Below are positions 1 to 8,349 of a stretch of 64,000 nucleotides of DNA, one piece after another. The stretch is taken from contig CAWATZ010000012.1 of assembly GCA_963784995.1 (NCBI GenBank), forward strand, positions 124,001 to 188,000, read 5' to 3'. Made by a program: the position numbers and the translations under genes. How positions within the stretch are numbered: the first letter of the stretch is position 1; each line of letters begins with the position of its first letter. The notes beneath the pieces are model-generated. The model was given only the letters and a program-made list of their open reading frames with translations. It did no database searches and had not been told where the DNA came from. This DNA comes from CAWATZ01 sp963784995 (lineage in GTDB: Bacteria; Planctomycetota; Planctomycetia; Gemmatales; Gemmataceae).

Positions 1-277
1 GAGGGCAGCGAGACAGCTGATGAGAACACACAGCTGCACAGGCATTGGTCCACTCCTTCAAGGGACCGCAGCTTCCGGAGAGCAGACCTGGGGCCGGCGC
101 GGAACCGAACGCCCGGCCGGGAATGCCGGCACGAACGTGGGAGAGGCTTGCGCTGACGGGTAACCAGTACCGGACCGTCTCGTGGGCCGAGACGGTCCAT
201 GAGCATCGTGCCTGCGCGGTCTCACCGGCTGCGCAAGCCAGGGCGGACCTGGACGCAGCATCAGCGTTGACCGGGGC

Positions 278-499
278 TCAGGGCCCGGCTCGTGTGACCA
301 CACGAGGCGGCGGCCAGAAGGAGGGTGGACATTCTCTCCGCGACCGGGGAGGGGGCTCACGCCGGCCGGGTAGCACAGCGCGAACCGGGACAGCCCGGCG
401 AACCAGCCAGAACGAGCGCAGCGGCACTCGCACGGCTGGAAAAAGGAATGCCAGCCCACCCAGCAGCAGACTCACGCACAGCAACCAGACAAGGATCAT
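278..499 (-). CDS. possible small membrane protein (73 aa)
   Basis: The first 20 residues (MILVWLLCVSLLLGGLAF) look like a membrane helix or signal anchor. The rest is Arg/Pro-rich and has no family I recognise. There is only a weak purine stretch (AAGAG) before the ATG. A short hydrophobic start can arise by chance in GC-rich DNA, so this is a low-confidence call. It may instead be the 5' part of a frameshifted gene. Confidence 0.2.
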   Translation of the reverse strand: MILVWLLCVSLLLGGLAFLFPAVRVPLRSFWLVRRAVPVRAVLPGRREPPPRSRRECPPSFWPPPRVVTRAGP

Positions 500-632
500 G
501 CTAGGCTCTTGGTTTTTTGTGTGTGGTTCATCGTCGCAAGGGTCGGTCCTGGATCCCGCAGCGTGCCCGGCCTGTTCAGCAGGACGCCTGGGAAGCTGCG
601 GACCTCTTGTTTACAGTAGGGTCAATAACCCA

Positions 633-656
633 CTCCCGGCCCATCGGGGCCGGGAG
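633..656 (-). terminator. hairpin downstream of the membrane-protein gene
   Basis: Perfect 10-bp stem (CTCCCGGCCC / GGGCCGGGAG) with a 4-nt ATCG loop. It lies about 70 nt beyond the stop of the minus-strand gene ending at 727. There is no T-run after the stem in the minus direction, so it is a hairpin-type or Rho-assisted end at best. Confidence 0.4.
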
Positions 657-726
657 GAGAGGTTTGTTAAAACAGAGAGTATTATGGGGGAGGCACCGCA
701 GTCCCGTCAACTGAAAAGGCAAAAGA

Positions 727-1383
727 TCAGGAACGCGACCCAAAATAGAAGCCGATCAGGGCCGCCAGCACCTGATCCAGCGGCAGCGTGCCGATCAGAT
801 ATTCCGGGTTGACCCGGGGATTGATGAAGATGTGGATCATCAGCAGGGCGGCCAGGCAGATCATGGCCAGCAGGCCGATCCAGGCCTCCACGTCCTGGAA
901 CCAGTACGGCAACGTTCCTCCCGACAGGACACGCACCAACCAGGTCAAGTAGTGCCCGACGAAGAAGCCGGTCAGCATCAGGGCCACGAGCACGATGAAG
1001 TCCTGGACGTTCTCAACCTTGGGGAACTCGTAGTCCGTCTTGTGCTGGTAGAGGTAGTAAGCCAGGCCGCCGTAGCCGACCAGGAGCAGGAAACGCACCG
1101 AGCCCCGCGGCAGACCCAGCGGCGATGGTGCGCCGGGTACGTGCCCGATGGTGCTGCCGTGCGCGCTGAAGTAGTGGGCCAGGATCAGGATCATCAGGAA
1201 CTGCAAGTAGACGAACGACAGGGGCAGCTTGTTCATTTCCGGGCGAGCATAATGCCCCACAGCGAGCAGCCAGAGCAAACCCAGCACCCCCAGAGCGAGC
1301 AAGGCGCGGACACTCCCGGCCGGCAGGCCCAGGGCGTGACGGGGAGGGGGCTGTGCAGAAACGGCGGGTTTTAACGTGGCCAT
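727..1383 (-). CDS. multi-pass membrane protein of unknown function
   Basis: 218 aa with about five or six hydrophobic helices (near residues 25-43, 55-71, 96-112, 127-150, 164-184 and a weaker one at the C-terminus). The motif LGLPAGSVRALL at the first helix is repeated as LGLPRGSVRFLL at the third, so the protein seems built from an internally duplicated unit. The end of the protein (LPLDQVLAALIGFYFGSRS) resembles a third, degenerate copy. I chose the ATG at 1383 because GGAGAG lies 7 nt upstream. A frame open further upstream gives a Pro/Arg-rich tail that is probably not translated. I do not recognise a named family. Confidence 0.75.
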   Translation of the reverse strand: MATLKPAVSAQPPPRHALGLPAGSVRALLALGVLGLLWLLAVGHYARPEMNKLPLSFVYLQFLMILILAHYFSAHGSTIGHVPGAPSPLGLPRGSVRFLLLVGYGGLAYYLYQHKTDYEFPKVENVQDFIVLVALMLTGFFVGHYLTWLVRVLSGGTLPYWFQDVEAWIGLLAMICLAALLMIHIFINPRVNPEYLIGTLPLDQVLAALIGFYFGSRS

Positions 1384-1607
1384 GGAATGACTCTCCTTCG
1401 CTCGGCTTTCAAGGGGACCTGTCTTGTTATTCTGTGGGTCGGGGCCGGAATTGGCCAAGGAGAGAGGAATTTTGGGAAAAGGGCGATTCAACCTGGCGCA
1501 GCGGGGCGGGGGTGGGCCCGCCGGTAAAAGCCCTGGAGCCTTTACCGGCGGGCCTCGAACGATAAATAGCAGCCGCCGCTCGCCTTGCCGATCCAAAACG
1601 GATCGCA

Positions 1608-2372
1608 TCACTCCTTCGTTTCCTGCACCTGGATGGGCAGCTTGACGATGAACGTCGAGCCCTTGCCGACCACGCTCTCGACCCGGATGCGGCCCTGGTG
1701 CTGCTCGATGATCTGCCGGCAGACGCTCAGGCCCAGGCCGGTGCCGCCGTGGCCGTGCTCGTCGGGTTCCTTGGTGGTGTAGAACGGCTCGAAGATCAAC
1801 CGCAGCCGGTCGGGCGGGATGCCAACGCCGGTGTCAGCCACCTTGATCTCGACCATCTGAGTGCGCAAGTTCTCGCGCACCTCGATGCGCAAATGGCCGC
1901 CGCGCGGCATGGCCTGACGCGCATTGATGATCAGGTTGAGCAGCACCTGCTCGATCTGGGCGGGGACGATGGTCGCCTGGGGCCGGCCGGGGAACTTCTT
2001 TTCGACGTGAACGCGGTGCTTGCTGAGGTCCTTGTCGGTCAGGATCAGCACCTCTTCCACCAGGGCGATCAGGTCGGTGCGTTGCCGCTGGGTGGAATTG
2101 TTGCGGGCGAAGCCGAGCATGCTGCTGATGATGGTGGCGGCCCGCTGGCTGCCCTTGAGGATGCGCTCCAGGGCCTGGGTGCGGCCGGCCTCGTCGGCCG
2201 TGGGCCGCATGGCGAGCCGGGCGTAGTTGATGATGGTGGTCAGGATGTTGTTGAACTCGTGAGCCACGCTGCTGGCCAGGGCCCCGACGCTGCTCAGCTT
2301 CTGGGCGTGCAGCAGCTGCTGGCGGAGCTGGTCGGTCTCGGAGATGGGGACTTGGACTTCCTCGCCGATCAT
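1608..2372 (-). CDS. sensor histidine kinase without sensor domain
   Basis: 254 aa, essentially only the transmitter. HisKA holds the phosphorylatable His in VAHEFNN (His38). HATPase_c shows the N box (NLIINARQAM), G1 (DTGVGIP), F box (FEPFYTT) and G2 (GGTGLGLS). No transmembrane segment and no PAS or GAF domain is visible, so it is likely a cytoplasmic NtrB-like kinase that receives its input from a partner protein. No response regulator lies next to it. AGGAGG stands 8 nt before the ATG, which supports the start. The gene is divergent from the DUF3293-htpG pair. Confidence 0.9.
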   Translation of the reverse strand: MIGEEVQVPISETDQLRQQLLHAQKLSSVGALASSVAHEFNNILTTIINYARLAMRPTADEAGRTQALERILKGSQRAATIISSMLGFARNNSTQRQRTDLIALVEEVLILTDKDLSKHRVHVEKKFPGRPQATIVPAQIEQVLLNLIINARQAMPRGGHLRIEVRENLRTQMVEIKVADTGVGIPPDRLRLIFEPFYTTKEPDEHGHGGTGLGLSVCRQIIEQHQGRIRVESVVGKGSTFIVKLPIQVQETKE

Positions 2373-2781
2373 TCGAGTTGCCTCCTGGGCTCCCGACGGA
2401 AGGTTGCCGGGGGGTCTGGTCCGGTCACGGCTTCGGTCGCGCGGTCAAGGGGAAACAGGCTCGTCCGGGGCACTCAGACGGCAACGAGCCCGGCGGTTCT
2501 TTCGCCTTGGAACGACCGGCTGGCCACAAAAGGGTATCGGCACCGGCGTCCAGGGCACTTCATCGGAACTCATTGCCTTTGTTGGCGTTAAGGCGAAGAG
2601 GACAGTCAAGAGCCGGGTCCTGGAGGGCAGGGGGCAAACCACGCCAACCCGGTCCTTCCGGTTGGGCCTGGCGACCGCGAAGTCACGGGGTTCCAGGCAG
2701 TCTGGACCACCCGCTACAATAGCAAGGTCCAAAGGGCAGGGTTACGTGGAACGCAACCGCGACACAGTGAGGTACAGAGCC
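2373..2781. other. divergent intergenic region
   Basis: About 400 bp between the divergently transcribed histidine kinase and DUF3293 genes. Promoters for both must lie here. I could not pick a convincing -35/-10 pair, and the frames that cross it have no recognisable domain. Confidence 0.5.
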
Positions 2782-3285
2782 ATGAGTGTGACTCCGGATC
2801 CATGCTTGCACTGCCACCCTCAGCATACGCACGCCCGGCACTCCGGACAACCCTCCGAACTGGAACAGGCCTACCTGGCGACGTGTTACGTTGTTTTTGT
2901 CCCGCCATGCCGGCTGAGGATTCGCGTTGGACAGCTCCATCCCGAAGTTGATCAGTTACTGGACGAGCATGGCTGTCGCAGCTGGGCCTACGTCACCGCC
3001 TGCAATCCAGGTTCCGTACAATTGTCTGAAGAGGAAAACCGGCTAAGACAGTGTTGCCTGGAAGAGGAAGTGGCCCAGGGGAAATGGAAGTTCTACCGTG
3101 GCGAGGGAGTTGGCGACGATGGGGACTGGCCTCCGGAGCAGAGTCTCTTCATCGTTGGCATCGGCAAGGAGGAGGCGATGGAACTTGCCCGGCGACGTGG
3201 CCAGGCGGCCCTGGTTTATGGGGAAAGAGGGCAGCCTGCACAGTTGGTATGGTTGATGGAAAATGCACTGAAGGAGAAGCAATGA
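2782..3285 (+). CDS. DUF3293 domain protein
   Basis: 167 aa. The motif series WAYVTACNPGS, KFYRGEGVGDDG, WPPEQSLFIVGI and GQAALVYGERG matches the DUF3293 family, whose biochemical role is unknown to me. The N-terminus has a short Cys/His-rich stretch (CLHCHPQHTHARH) that could bind metal. The ATG at 2782 is chosen because homology starts close after it. The stop overlaps the htpG start (ATGA at 3282-3285), so the two genes are probably translationally coupled. Confidence 0.85.
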   Translation: MSVTPDPCLHCHPQHTHARHSGQPSELEQAYLATCYVVFVPPCRLRIRVGQLHPEVDQLLDEHGCRSWAYVTACNPGSVQLSEEENRLRQCCLEEEVAQGKWKFYRGEGVGDDGDWPPEQSLFIVGIGKEEAMELARRRGQAALVYGERGQPAQLVWLMENALKEKQ

Positions 3286-5177
3286 GCGAGGCAACCATTC
3301 ATACGGAGAAGCGCGAGTTCAAGACCGAGCTGAAACAGCTGCTGCACATCATCACGCACTCACTGTACTCCAACAAGGAGATCTTTGTGCGTGAGCTGAT
3401 CAGCAACGCCAGCGACGCCATCAACAAGATCAAGTACGACTCCTTGCAGCATGAGGAACTGCTGGAAAACAACAAGGACTGGAAGATCAAGATTTCCGCT
3501 GATCCGACCGCGGGCACACTGACCGTCTCCGACAACGGCATTGGCATGTCGCGGGACGACGTTGTTGAGAACCTGGGGACCATTGCCAGGTCTGGCACTC
3601 GCGCCTTTTTTGAGAACCTGAAGAACCAGAGTGCAACAGAGCGGCCTGAGCTGATCGGGCAATTTGGAGTGGGTTTTTACTCCTCCTTCATGGTGGCCGA
3701 CAAGGTCACGGTGCTGTCGCGGCCGGCCGGCGATCCAACGCAGGGCGTTCGCTGGGAGTCGGACGGACAGGGGGAGTTCACGGTCGAGAACGTCGCCAGG
3801 CCAATGCGCGGCACCGACGTGATCCTGCACCTCAAGCCGGAGGAACGCGAGTTCCTCGAACCGTGGCGGCTGCACTCCATCATCAAGAAGTTCTCGGATT
3901 TTCTGGAACATCCGGTGGTCATGGACGTGGAGCGCGAGGATGAGAACAAGAACAAGACCGTTGTCGAGGAAACTCTGAACGCACGCAAGGCCCTCTGGCT
4001 GCGCAATCGGTCGGAAGTCACCCAGGAAGAATACAATGAGTTTTACAAACAGATCAGCCACGACCCCGAAGCTCCGGCGCGAGTGATTCAGTACGTGGCT
4101 GAGGGAACCAATGAGTTCCGTGTGCTGCTGTTCATCCCATCCCATCGGCCGCTGGAGTTTCAATGGGGCGACGTGAAAGTTGGCCCGCGTCTTTACGTAC
4201 AGCGTGTGCTCATCATGGATCACTGCGAGGAGCTGTTGCCGGCCTACTTGCGCTTTGTCAAGGGCGTGGTCGATAGTTCCGATCTGCCGCTCAACATCTC
4301 ACGCGAGCTGCTGCAACACAATCCGCTGCTGGAGAAGATCCGCAATCACGTTGTCCGCAGCATCCTCAAGGAACTGGAGGACATGAAGCGCTCCACTTAC
4401 GAGGAGTACGTCAAGTTCTTCAAGGAGCTGGGCGGCGTCCTCAAGGAGGGTCTCGCCCGGGACTGGAACAACCGCAAGCAGCTGGCCGATCTGATGCTGT
4501 TCGAGTCCATGAACACCGAGCCCGGCAAATTCATCACGCTGGCCGATTACGTGGAGAAAATGCCGGCCGAGCAGAAGGAGATTTACTACCTGATCGGCGA
4601 GGAGCGCGAGCAGCTGGTCCATTCGCCGTACCTGGAGGCGTTCCGCGCCAAAGGGCAGGACGTGCTGCTGCTGACCGAGCCCATTGATGAGTTCATCATT
4701 CCTTCGCTGCCGGAGTATCGCGACAAGAAGCTGCAGGCCGCCGACCGGGTGGAGCCGGACAGCGACAAGGCAAAGACCGCCGAGGGCAGCGAGAAGTTCG
4801 CGAAGCTGTTCGAGTACCTGAAGGGCAAGCTGCCGGAGGTCAGCGACGTCCGGCTCTCGACCCGCTTGAAGGAAAGTGCCGCGTGCCTGGTGGCCGGCGA
4901 GGGCGCGGTGAGTGCCCATCTGGAACGGCTGCTGCAGCAGATGGGCAAGGGAGTGGAGGCGGGAATGACCAAGCGTGTCCTGGAACTGAACGGGGAACAC
5001 CCCGCCGTCCAGGCGTTGCAGGCCCTGTTCGAGCGCAAACCCGACGATCCCCGGCTGGAGACGTACGGCCGCTTGCTCTACGAGCAGGCGGTGCTGGCCG
5101 AGGGGTCGAAGGTCAAGGACCCGACCGCGTTTGCCCGGCGGATCAACGAACTGCTGGTGCGGGACGCGGGGAGTTGA
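3282..5177 (+). CDS. htpG: molecular chaperone HtpG (Hsp90)
   Basis: 631 aa, normal for bacterial Hsp90, an ATP-driven cytosolic chaperone. The N-terminal GHKL ATPase shows FVRELISNASDA, DNGIGM, GTIARSGT and GQFGVGFYSSF. The middle domain holds VDSSDLPLNISRELLQ, and a complete C-terminal dimerisation region follows. The start overlaps the DUF3293 stop by 4 nt. The last five codons (RDAGS) and the TGA are themselves the first bases of an 85-bp repeat array that fills the downstream region, so the native C-terminus may have been altered by repeat insertion. Confidence 0.97.
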   Translation: MSEATIHTEKREFKTELKQLLHIITHSLYSNKEIFVRELISNASDAINKIKYDSLQHEELLENNKDWKIKISADPTAGTLTVSDNGIGMSRDDVVENLGTIARSGTRAFFENLKNQSATERPELIGQFGVGFYSSFMVADKVTVLSRPAGDPTQGVRWESDGQGEFTVENVARPMRGTDVILHLKPEEREFLEPWRLHSIIKKFSDFLEHPVVMDVEREDENKNKTVVEETLNARKALWLRNRSEVTQEEYNEFYKQISHDPEAPARVIQYVAEGTNEFRVLLFIPSHRPLEFQWGDVKVGPRLYVQRVLIMDHCEELLPAYLRFVKGVVDSSDLPLNISRELLQHNPLLEKIRNHVVRSILKELEDMKRSTYEEYVKFFKELGGVLKEGLARDWNNRKQLADLMLFESMNTEPGKFITLADYVEKMPAEQKEIYYLIGEEREQLVHSPYLEAFRAKGQDVLLLTEPIDEFIIPSLPEYRDKKLQAADRVEPDSDKAKTAEGSEKFAKLFEYLKGKLPEVSDVRLSTRLKESAACLVAGEGAVSAHLERLLQQMGKGVEAGMTKRVLELNGEHPAVQALQALFERKPDDPRLETYGRLLYEQAVLAEGSKVKDPTAFARRINELLVRDAGS

Positions 5178-5437
5178 CCCCGCACACAAGCCCGAAGCGC
5201 CACGCCGGGACCGGCCTCACATCCCGGCGCGCTTTGGGCTTGTGGCGGACGCGGGCAGTTGACCCCGCACACAAGCCCGAGTGCCGCCGGGACCGGCCTC
5301 ACATCCCGGCGCGGCGCTTCGGGCTTGTGGCGGACGCGGGCAGTTGACCCCGCACACAAGCCCGAAGCGCCAGCGCCGGGACCGGCCTCACATCCCGGCG
5401 CTGGCGCTTCGGGCTTGTGGCGGACGCGGGTAGTTGA
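5163..5437. repeat. three-copy palindromic repeat array
   Basis: Three near-identical units at 5163-5247, 5248-5332 and 5333-5422, plus the start of a fourth. Each begins gacgcgggNagttgaccccg, then carries inverted arms (acaagcccgaagcgcc / ggcgcttcgggcttgt in the cleanest unit) around a core ggaccggcctcacatccc. Each unit can form one long hairpin. The first unit overlaps the htpG stop codon. A single related copy lies at 58297-58418. This resembles a REP-type dispersed element rather than a CRISPR array, because there are no unique spacers. Confidence 0.85.
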
Positions 5438-5446
5438 CGCGGTTAG

Positions 5447-5481
5447 GGGGGAGCCCGCCGCTTACGGCGGCGGGCTCCCCC
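5447..5481 (+). terminator. probable htpG terminator
   Basis: 14-bp perfect stem (GGGGGAGCCCGCCG / CGGCGGGCTCCCCC) with a 7-nt loop, placed after the repeat array and before the next gene. There is no clear T-run, so termination strength is uncertain. Confidence 0.55.
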
Positions 5482-5561
5482 TGATCCTGTATTGAGACAA
5501 TGCCGGCTTCCGCCTATAATCCTGGCGTGGTACTGGCTCCCGGAGTCAAGCCGTTGTGATC

Positions 5562-6113
5562 ATGGGTGTGCATTCGGTCCGACCTCCTGTTTGTGAGCTA
5601 GTCTTTCAGCTTTATGGACGCCCGCTGCATCCGGAGCTGTTTGACATCCTGGCGGTGCGCAAAATCCAGCGCGAGGACTACGAGCTGATCGTTCGCATCA
5701 CCCGGACGGGGCACGTCATCTCCTGGGAGAACACCGACGTTCTGCTGACCGAGGTCACTGCCGCCGCCGAGCAGGACCTGCCGGAACGCCGTCGGCTGCT
5801 GCACTATCGGTTGCGCAGCGAGCACTCGGCCCGGCTGGTCTGCGCGCACGGCATCCACTACGAGATGAGCTTTCAGGTGGAAGTGCTGCCGCCCGAGATC
5901 TTCCTGCACGTTCACGACGAGATCCTGGCCGACGGCAGCAAGCGCGGTCTGCTGCACCACTTCCCGGCCAGCGATCGGCTGGGCATCTCGCCGCTGGGCT
6001 TTATCTCCGCCGAGGCCCGGCCGGGGCTGCTGCTGCTGTCCTCCTTCCACACCTTCCCCGACGAACACACCGTCGTCAAGACCCAGTCGCTGATCGAGAA
6101 AAAGACCACCTGA
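5562..6113 (+). CDS. DUF2617-like protein
   Basis: 183 aa from the ATG at 5562; a GTG at 5556 would add two residues. It is a soluble protein with no signal peptide. The N-terminal pattern (ELVFQLYGRPLHPELF) and overall size fit the DUF2617 family as I remember it, which has no known function. It lies directly upstream of the UPF0261 gene (18 nt to that gene's ATG) and probably starts an operon that continues through the Gfo/Idh-like gene at 7357. Confidence 0.65.
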   Translation: MGVHSVRPPVCELVFQLYGRPLHPELFDILAVRKIQREDYELIVRITRTGHVISWENTDVLLTEVTAAAEQDLPERRRLLHYRLRSEHSARLVCAHGIHYEMSFQVEVLPPEIFLHVHDEILADGSKRGLLHHFPASDRLGISPLGFISAEARPGLLLLSSFHTFPDEHTVVKTQSLIEKKTT

Positions 6114-6131
6114 GTGGACCCCGAGGGCGCT

Positions 6132-7350
6132 ATGGCCATCCTGCTGATCGGCACGCTGGATACCAAGGGCGCGGAGGTCCGTTTTGTCCGCGATCTGCTG
6201 ACCGAGGCAGGACAGCCGGTGCTGGTCCTCGACGCGGGCGTCCTCGGCAGTCCGACGTGTCCACACGGCGTTTCCGCCGCGCAGGTTTTTGCCGCTGCCG
6301 GCACCAGTCTGGAGGCGGTGCGTCAGGCCAACGACCGGGGTCAGGCCATCGCTGCGGCGGCCCGCGGAGTGGCGCGCCTGGTCACGGACCTGCACGCCCG
6401 CGGGGAGGTGGTCGGCGTCATTGGCCTTGGTGGCTCCGCCGGCACGACCATCGCCACGGCGGCCATGCGGGCGCTGCCCTTCGGCGTGCCCAAGCTGATG
6501 GTCAGCACCCTGGCCAGTGGGCAAGTGCGACCCTTTGTCGGCGTGCGCGACATCCTGATGATGAACTCGGTGGTGGACATCTGCGGCCTGAACCGGATCA
6601 GCCGGCAGGTGCTGGCCAACGCCGCTCATGCCATGCTGGGCATGGTGCAGCAGCCCGCACTTCCGGCGACTGGTGCTGACAGGCCGCTGCTGACGGCCAC
6701 CATGTTCGGCGTCACGACTCCGTGTGTCGAGACGGCCCGCAAGGTCGCGGAGGAGGCCGGCTACGAGGTGCTGGTCTTCCACGCCACCGGCACCGGCGGC
6801 ATGACCATGGAATCGTTCATCCGCGATGGTCTGATTGCCGGCGTCCTCGACCTGACGACAACCGAACTGGCCGACGAGCTGGTCGGCGGCATCCTCAGTG
6901 CGGGGCCGGATCGGCTGACGGCGGCGGCGCTCGCGGCACGCCGCAGGTGATCGCGCCGGGGCGCTGGACATGGTCAATTTCGGTCCGCCGGAGACGGTGC
7001 CGGAAAAGTTCAAATGCCGGCGCTTCTACCAGCACAACCCGAACGTCACCCTGATGCGAACCACCCCGGAGGAGAACGACCTGCTGGGCAAGGAGATCGC
7101 CCACAAGGCCAGCGCCGCCCGCGGGCCGACCACCATCCTGCTGCCGTTACGCGGCGTGTCGGCCCTGGACCGGGAGGGGAAGGCATTCTGGTGGCCCGAG
7201 GCCGATCGGGCCCTGTTTCAGAGCATCCGCAACTGGCTCAGTCCACACGTCCGCTTGATCGAGCGCGACCTGCACGTTAACGACCCTGCCTTCGCGGAGG
7301 AGGCTGCCCGGGAGTTGCTGGGGATGCTGGCACGCAAAGAGGATCGGTGA
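6132..7350 (+). CDS. Tm-1-like ATP-binding / UPF0261 protein, frameshifted
   Basis: The N-terminal part (6132-6950) starts ILLIGTLDTKG and contains GLGGSAGTTIATAAM. The C-terminal part (6970-7350) starts ALDMVNFGPP and contains LLPLRGVSALD. Together they give about 405 aa, the usual UPF0261 length. The family's middle motif PQVIAPG is present but in a third frame (6941-6961), so two single-base changes separate the parts. CTCGC at about 6931 would read on as CTCCGC, and the G run at 6958 needs one more G. ATG 6132 is preceded by GAGG. An operon partner of the Gfo/Idh-like gene 6 nt downstream. Biochemical role not established. Confidence 0.8.
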
Positions 7351-7356
7351 GCAGCC

Positions 7357-8319
7357 ATGTCCACCCGCTTGCGCGTCGGAGTGATTGGCCTGGGACATCG
7401 CTGGCAACGCTGCTGGCCGGCCCTGGCCCGGCTGCATCGGCACCTGGAAGTCTCCGCCCTGTGCGACCAGGTGGCCCGGCATGCCGAGCGGACCGCCCAG
7501 CGGATCGGCGTGCAGTACGCGGCCGGTCCGGTCGATCTGCTGGAGCGCGACGACGTCAACGCGGTGCTGCTGCTGGACCGGCAATGGTTTGGCCTGTGGC
7601 CGCTGCAGCAAGCCTGCCGGGTGGGCAAGCCGGTTTACTGCGCCCTGTCGCTGCTGCGCGAGCCGGAGGCGGACGCCCTCCACCAGCAGGTCCAGGCCAG
7701 CCGGCTGCCGGTGATGATGAGTTCGTCCCCCGTGCTGGCTCCGGCCTTGCTGCAATTGCGGCAGCTGCTGCAGCACCTGGGCCCAGTCCGGCTGCTGCGG
7801 GTCGAGCGGAGTTTGCCGCGCTTGCCGCGGACGCCGGGTGGGGAGCCGGTGCCGGTGCTGAATTCGAGCGCCGTGCTGGGGATGCTGCAGATTTGCTCGG
7901 CCTTGTTCCGGGAGCCGCTGGTGAGCGTCCTGACGGTGGAGGCGCCCCACAGTCCGCTGGTCAGCCTGATGCTGGAGTTCGGACCCGACCGGGTGGCCCA
8001 GCTGAACCTGTGGATCGACCCGGCCAGTCCGTCCTCGTGCCGGGTCCGCGTCGTGGCCGAGCATGGCCAGGCCGGCCTGGTGCTGCCGCGCCGGCTCTGC
8101 TGGCGCGACCGCGAAGGCCGGCACGGCCAGCAATGGCCGCGCCAGCCCTCCGCCCGTCCCCTGCTGCACCGCTTCGCGGCCACGGTGCTGCAGGGCCAAC
8201 TGGTACAGCCCAGTTTCCAGGAAGCGTACCAGGCCCTGCTCTGGTGGCGTGCCGCCCGTCAGAGCCTGGCCGAGGGACGCCGTGTGTTCCTTAGCCCTGA
8301 CGGTCCCCTTCGCGGGTGA
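7357..8319 (+). CDS. Gfo/Idh/MocA-like oxidoreductase, atypical
   Basis: 320 aa. The N-terminal Rossmann motif VGVIGLGHRWQ and the following beta-alpha pattern (LEVSALCDQV, DDVNAVLLL) fit NAD(P)-dependent Gfo/Idh/MocA proteins. The usual catalytic Glu-Lys-Pro motif is replaced by CALSLLREPE, so the Lys is missing and the protein may bind a cofactor or sugar without normal dehydrogenase activity. It follows the UPF0261 gene by 6 nt and is probably co-transcribed. Confidence 0.8.
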   Translation: MSTRLRVGVIGLGHRWQRCWPALARLHRHLEVSALCDQVARHAERTAQRIGVQYAAGPVDLLERDDVNAVLLLDRQWFGLWPLQQACRVGKPVYCALSLLREPEADALHQQVQASRLPVMMSSSPVLAPALLQLRQLLQHLGPVRLLRVERSLPRLPRTPGGEPVPVLNSSAVLGMLQICSALFREPLVSVLTVEAPHSPLVSLMLEFGPDRVAQLNLWIDPASPSSCRVRVVAEHGQAGLVLPRRLCWRDREGRHGQQWPRQPSARPLLHRFAATVLQGQLVQPSFQEAYQALLWWRAARQSLAEGRRVFLSPDGPLRG

Positions 8320-8349
8320 TCGGTTTCTCTGTGGAAAGGATTCCAGACC

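Larger units (their letters stand above)
1..726. other. left edge, no confident gene
   Basis: I see no reading frame with a recognisable domain here. The plus-strand frame that opens at the left has the Arg/Pro/Gly-rich composition of a frame read across GC-rich non-coding or antisense DNA. The stretch holds one weak minus-strand candidate (278-499) and one clean hairpin (633-656), listed separately. Confidence 0.5.

Noticed and set aside
45..812. Plus-strand open frame of 255 codons at the left edge
   Set aside because: Arg/Pro/Gly-rich, no motif, no ribosome binding site, and it overlaps the minus-strand membrane protein gene.
5163..5437. Possible CRISPR array
   Set aside because: The units follow each other without unique spacers and are palindromic over their whole length; no cas genes are near.
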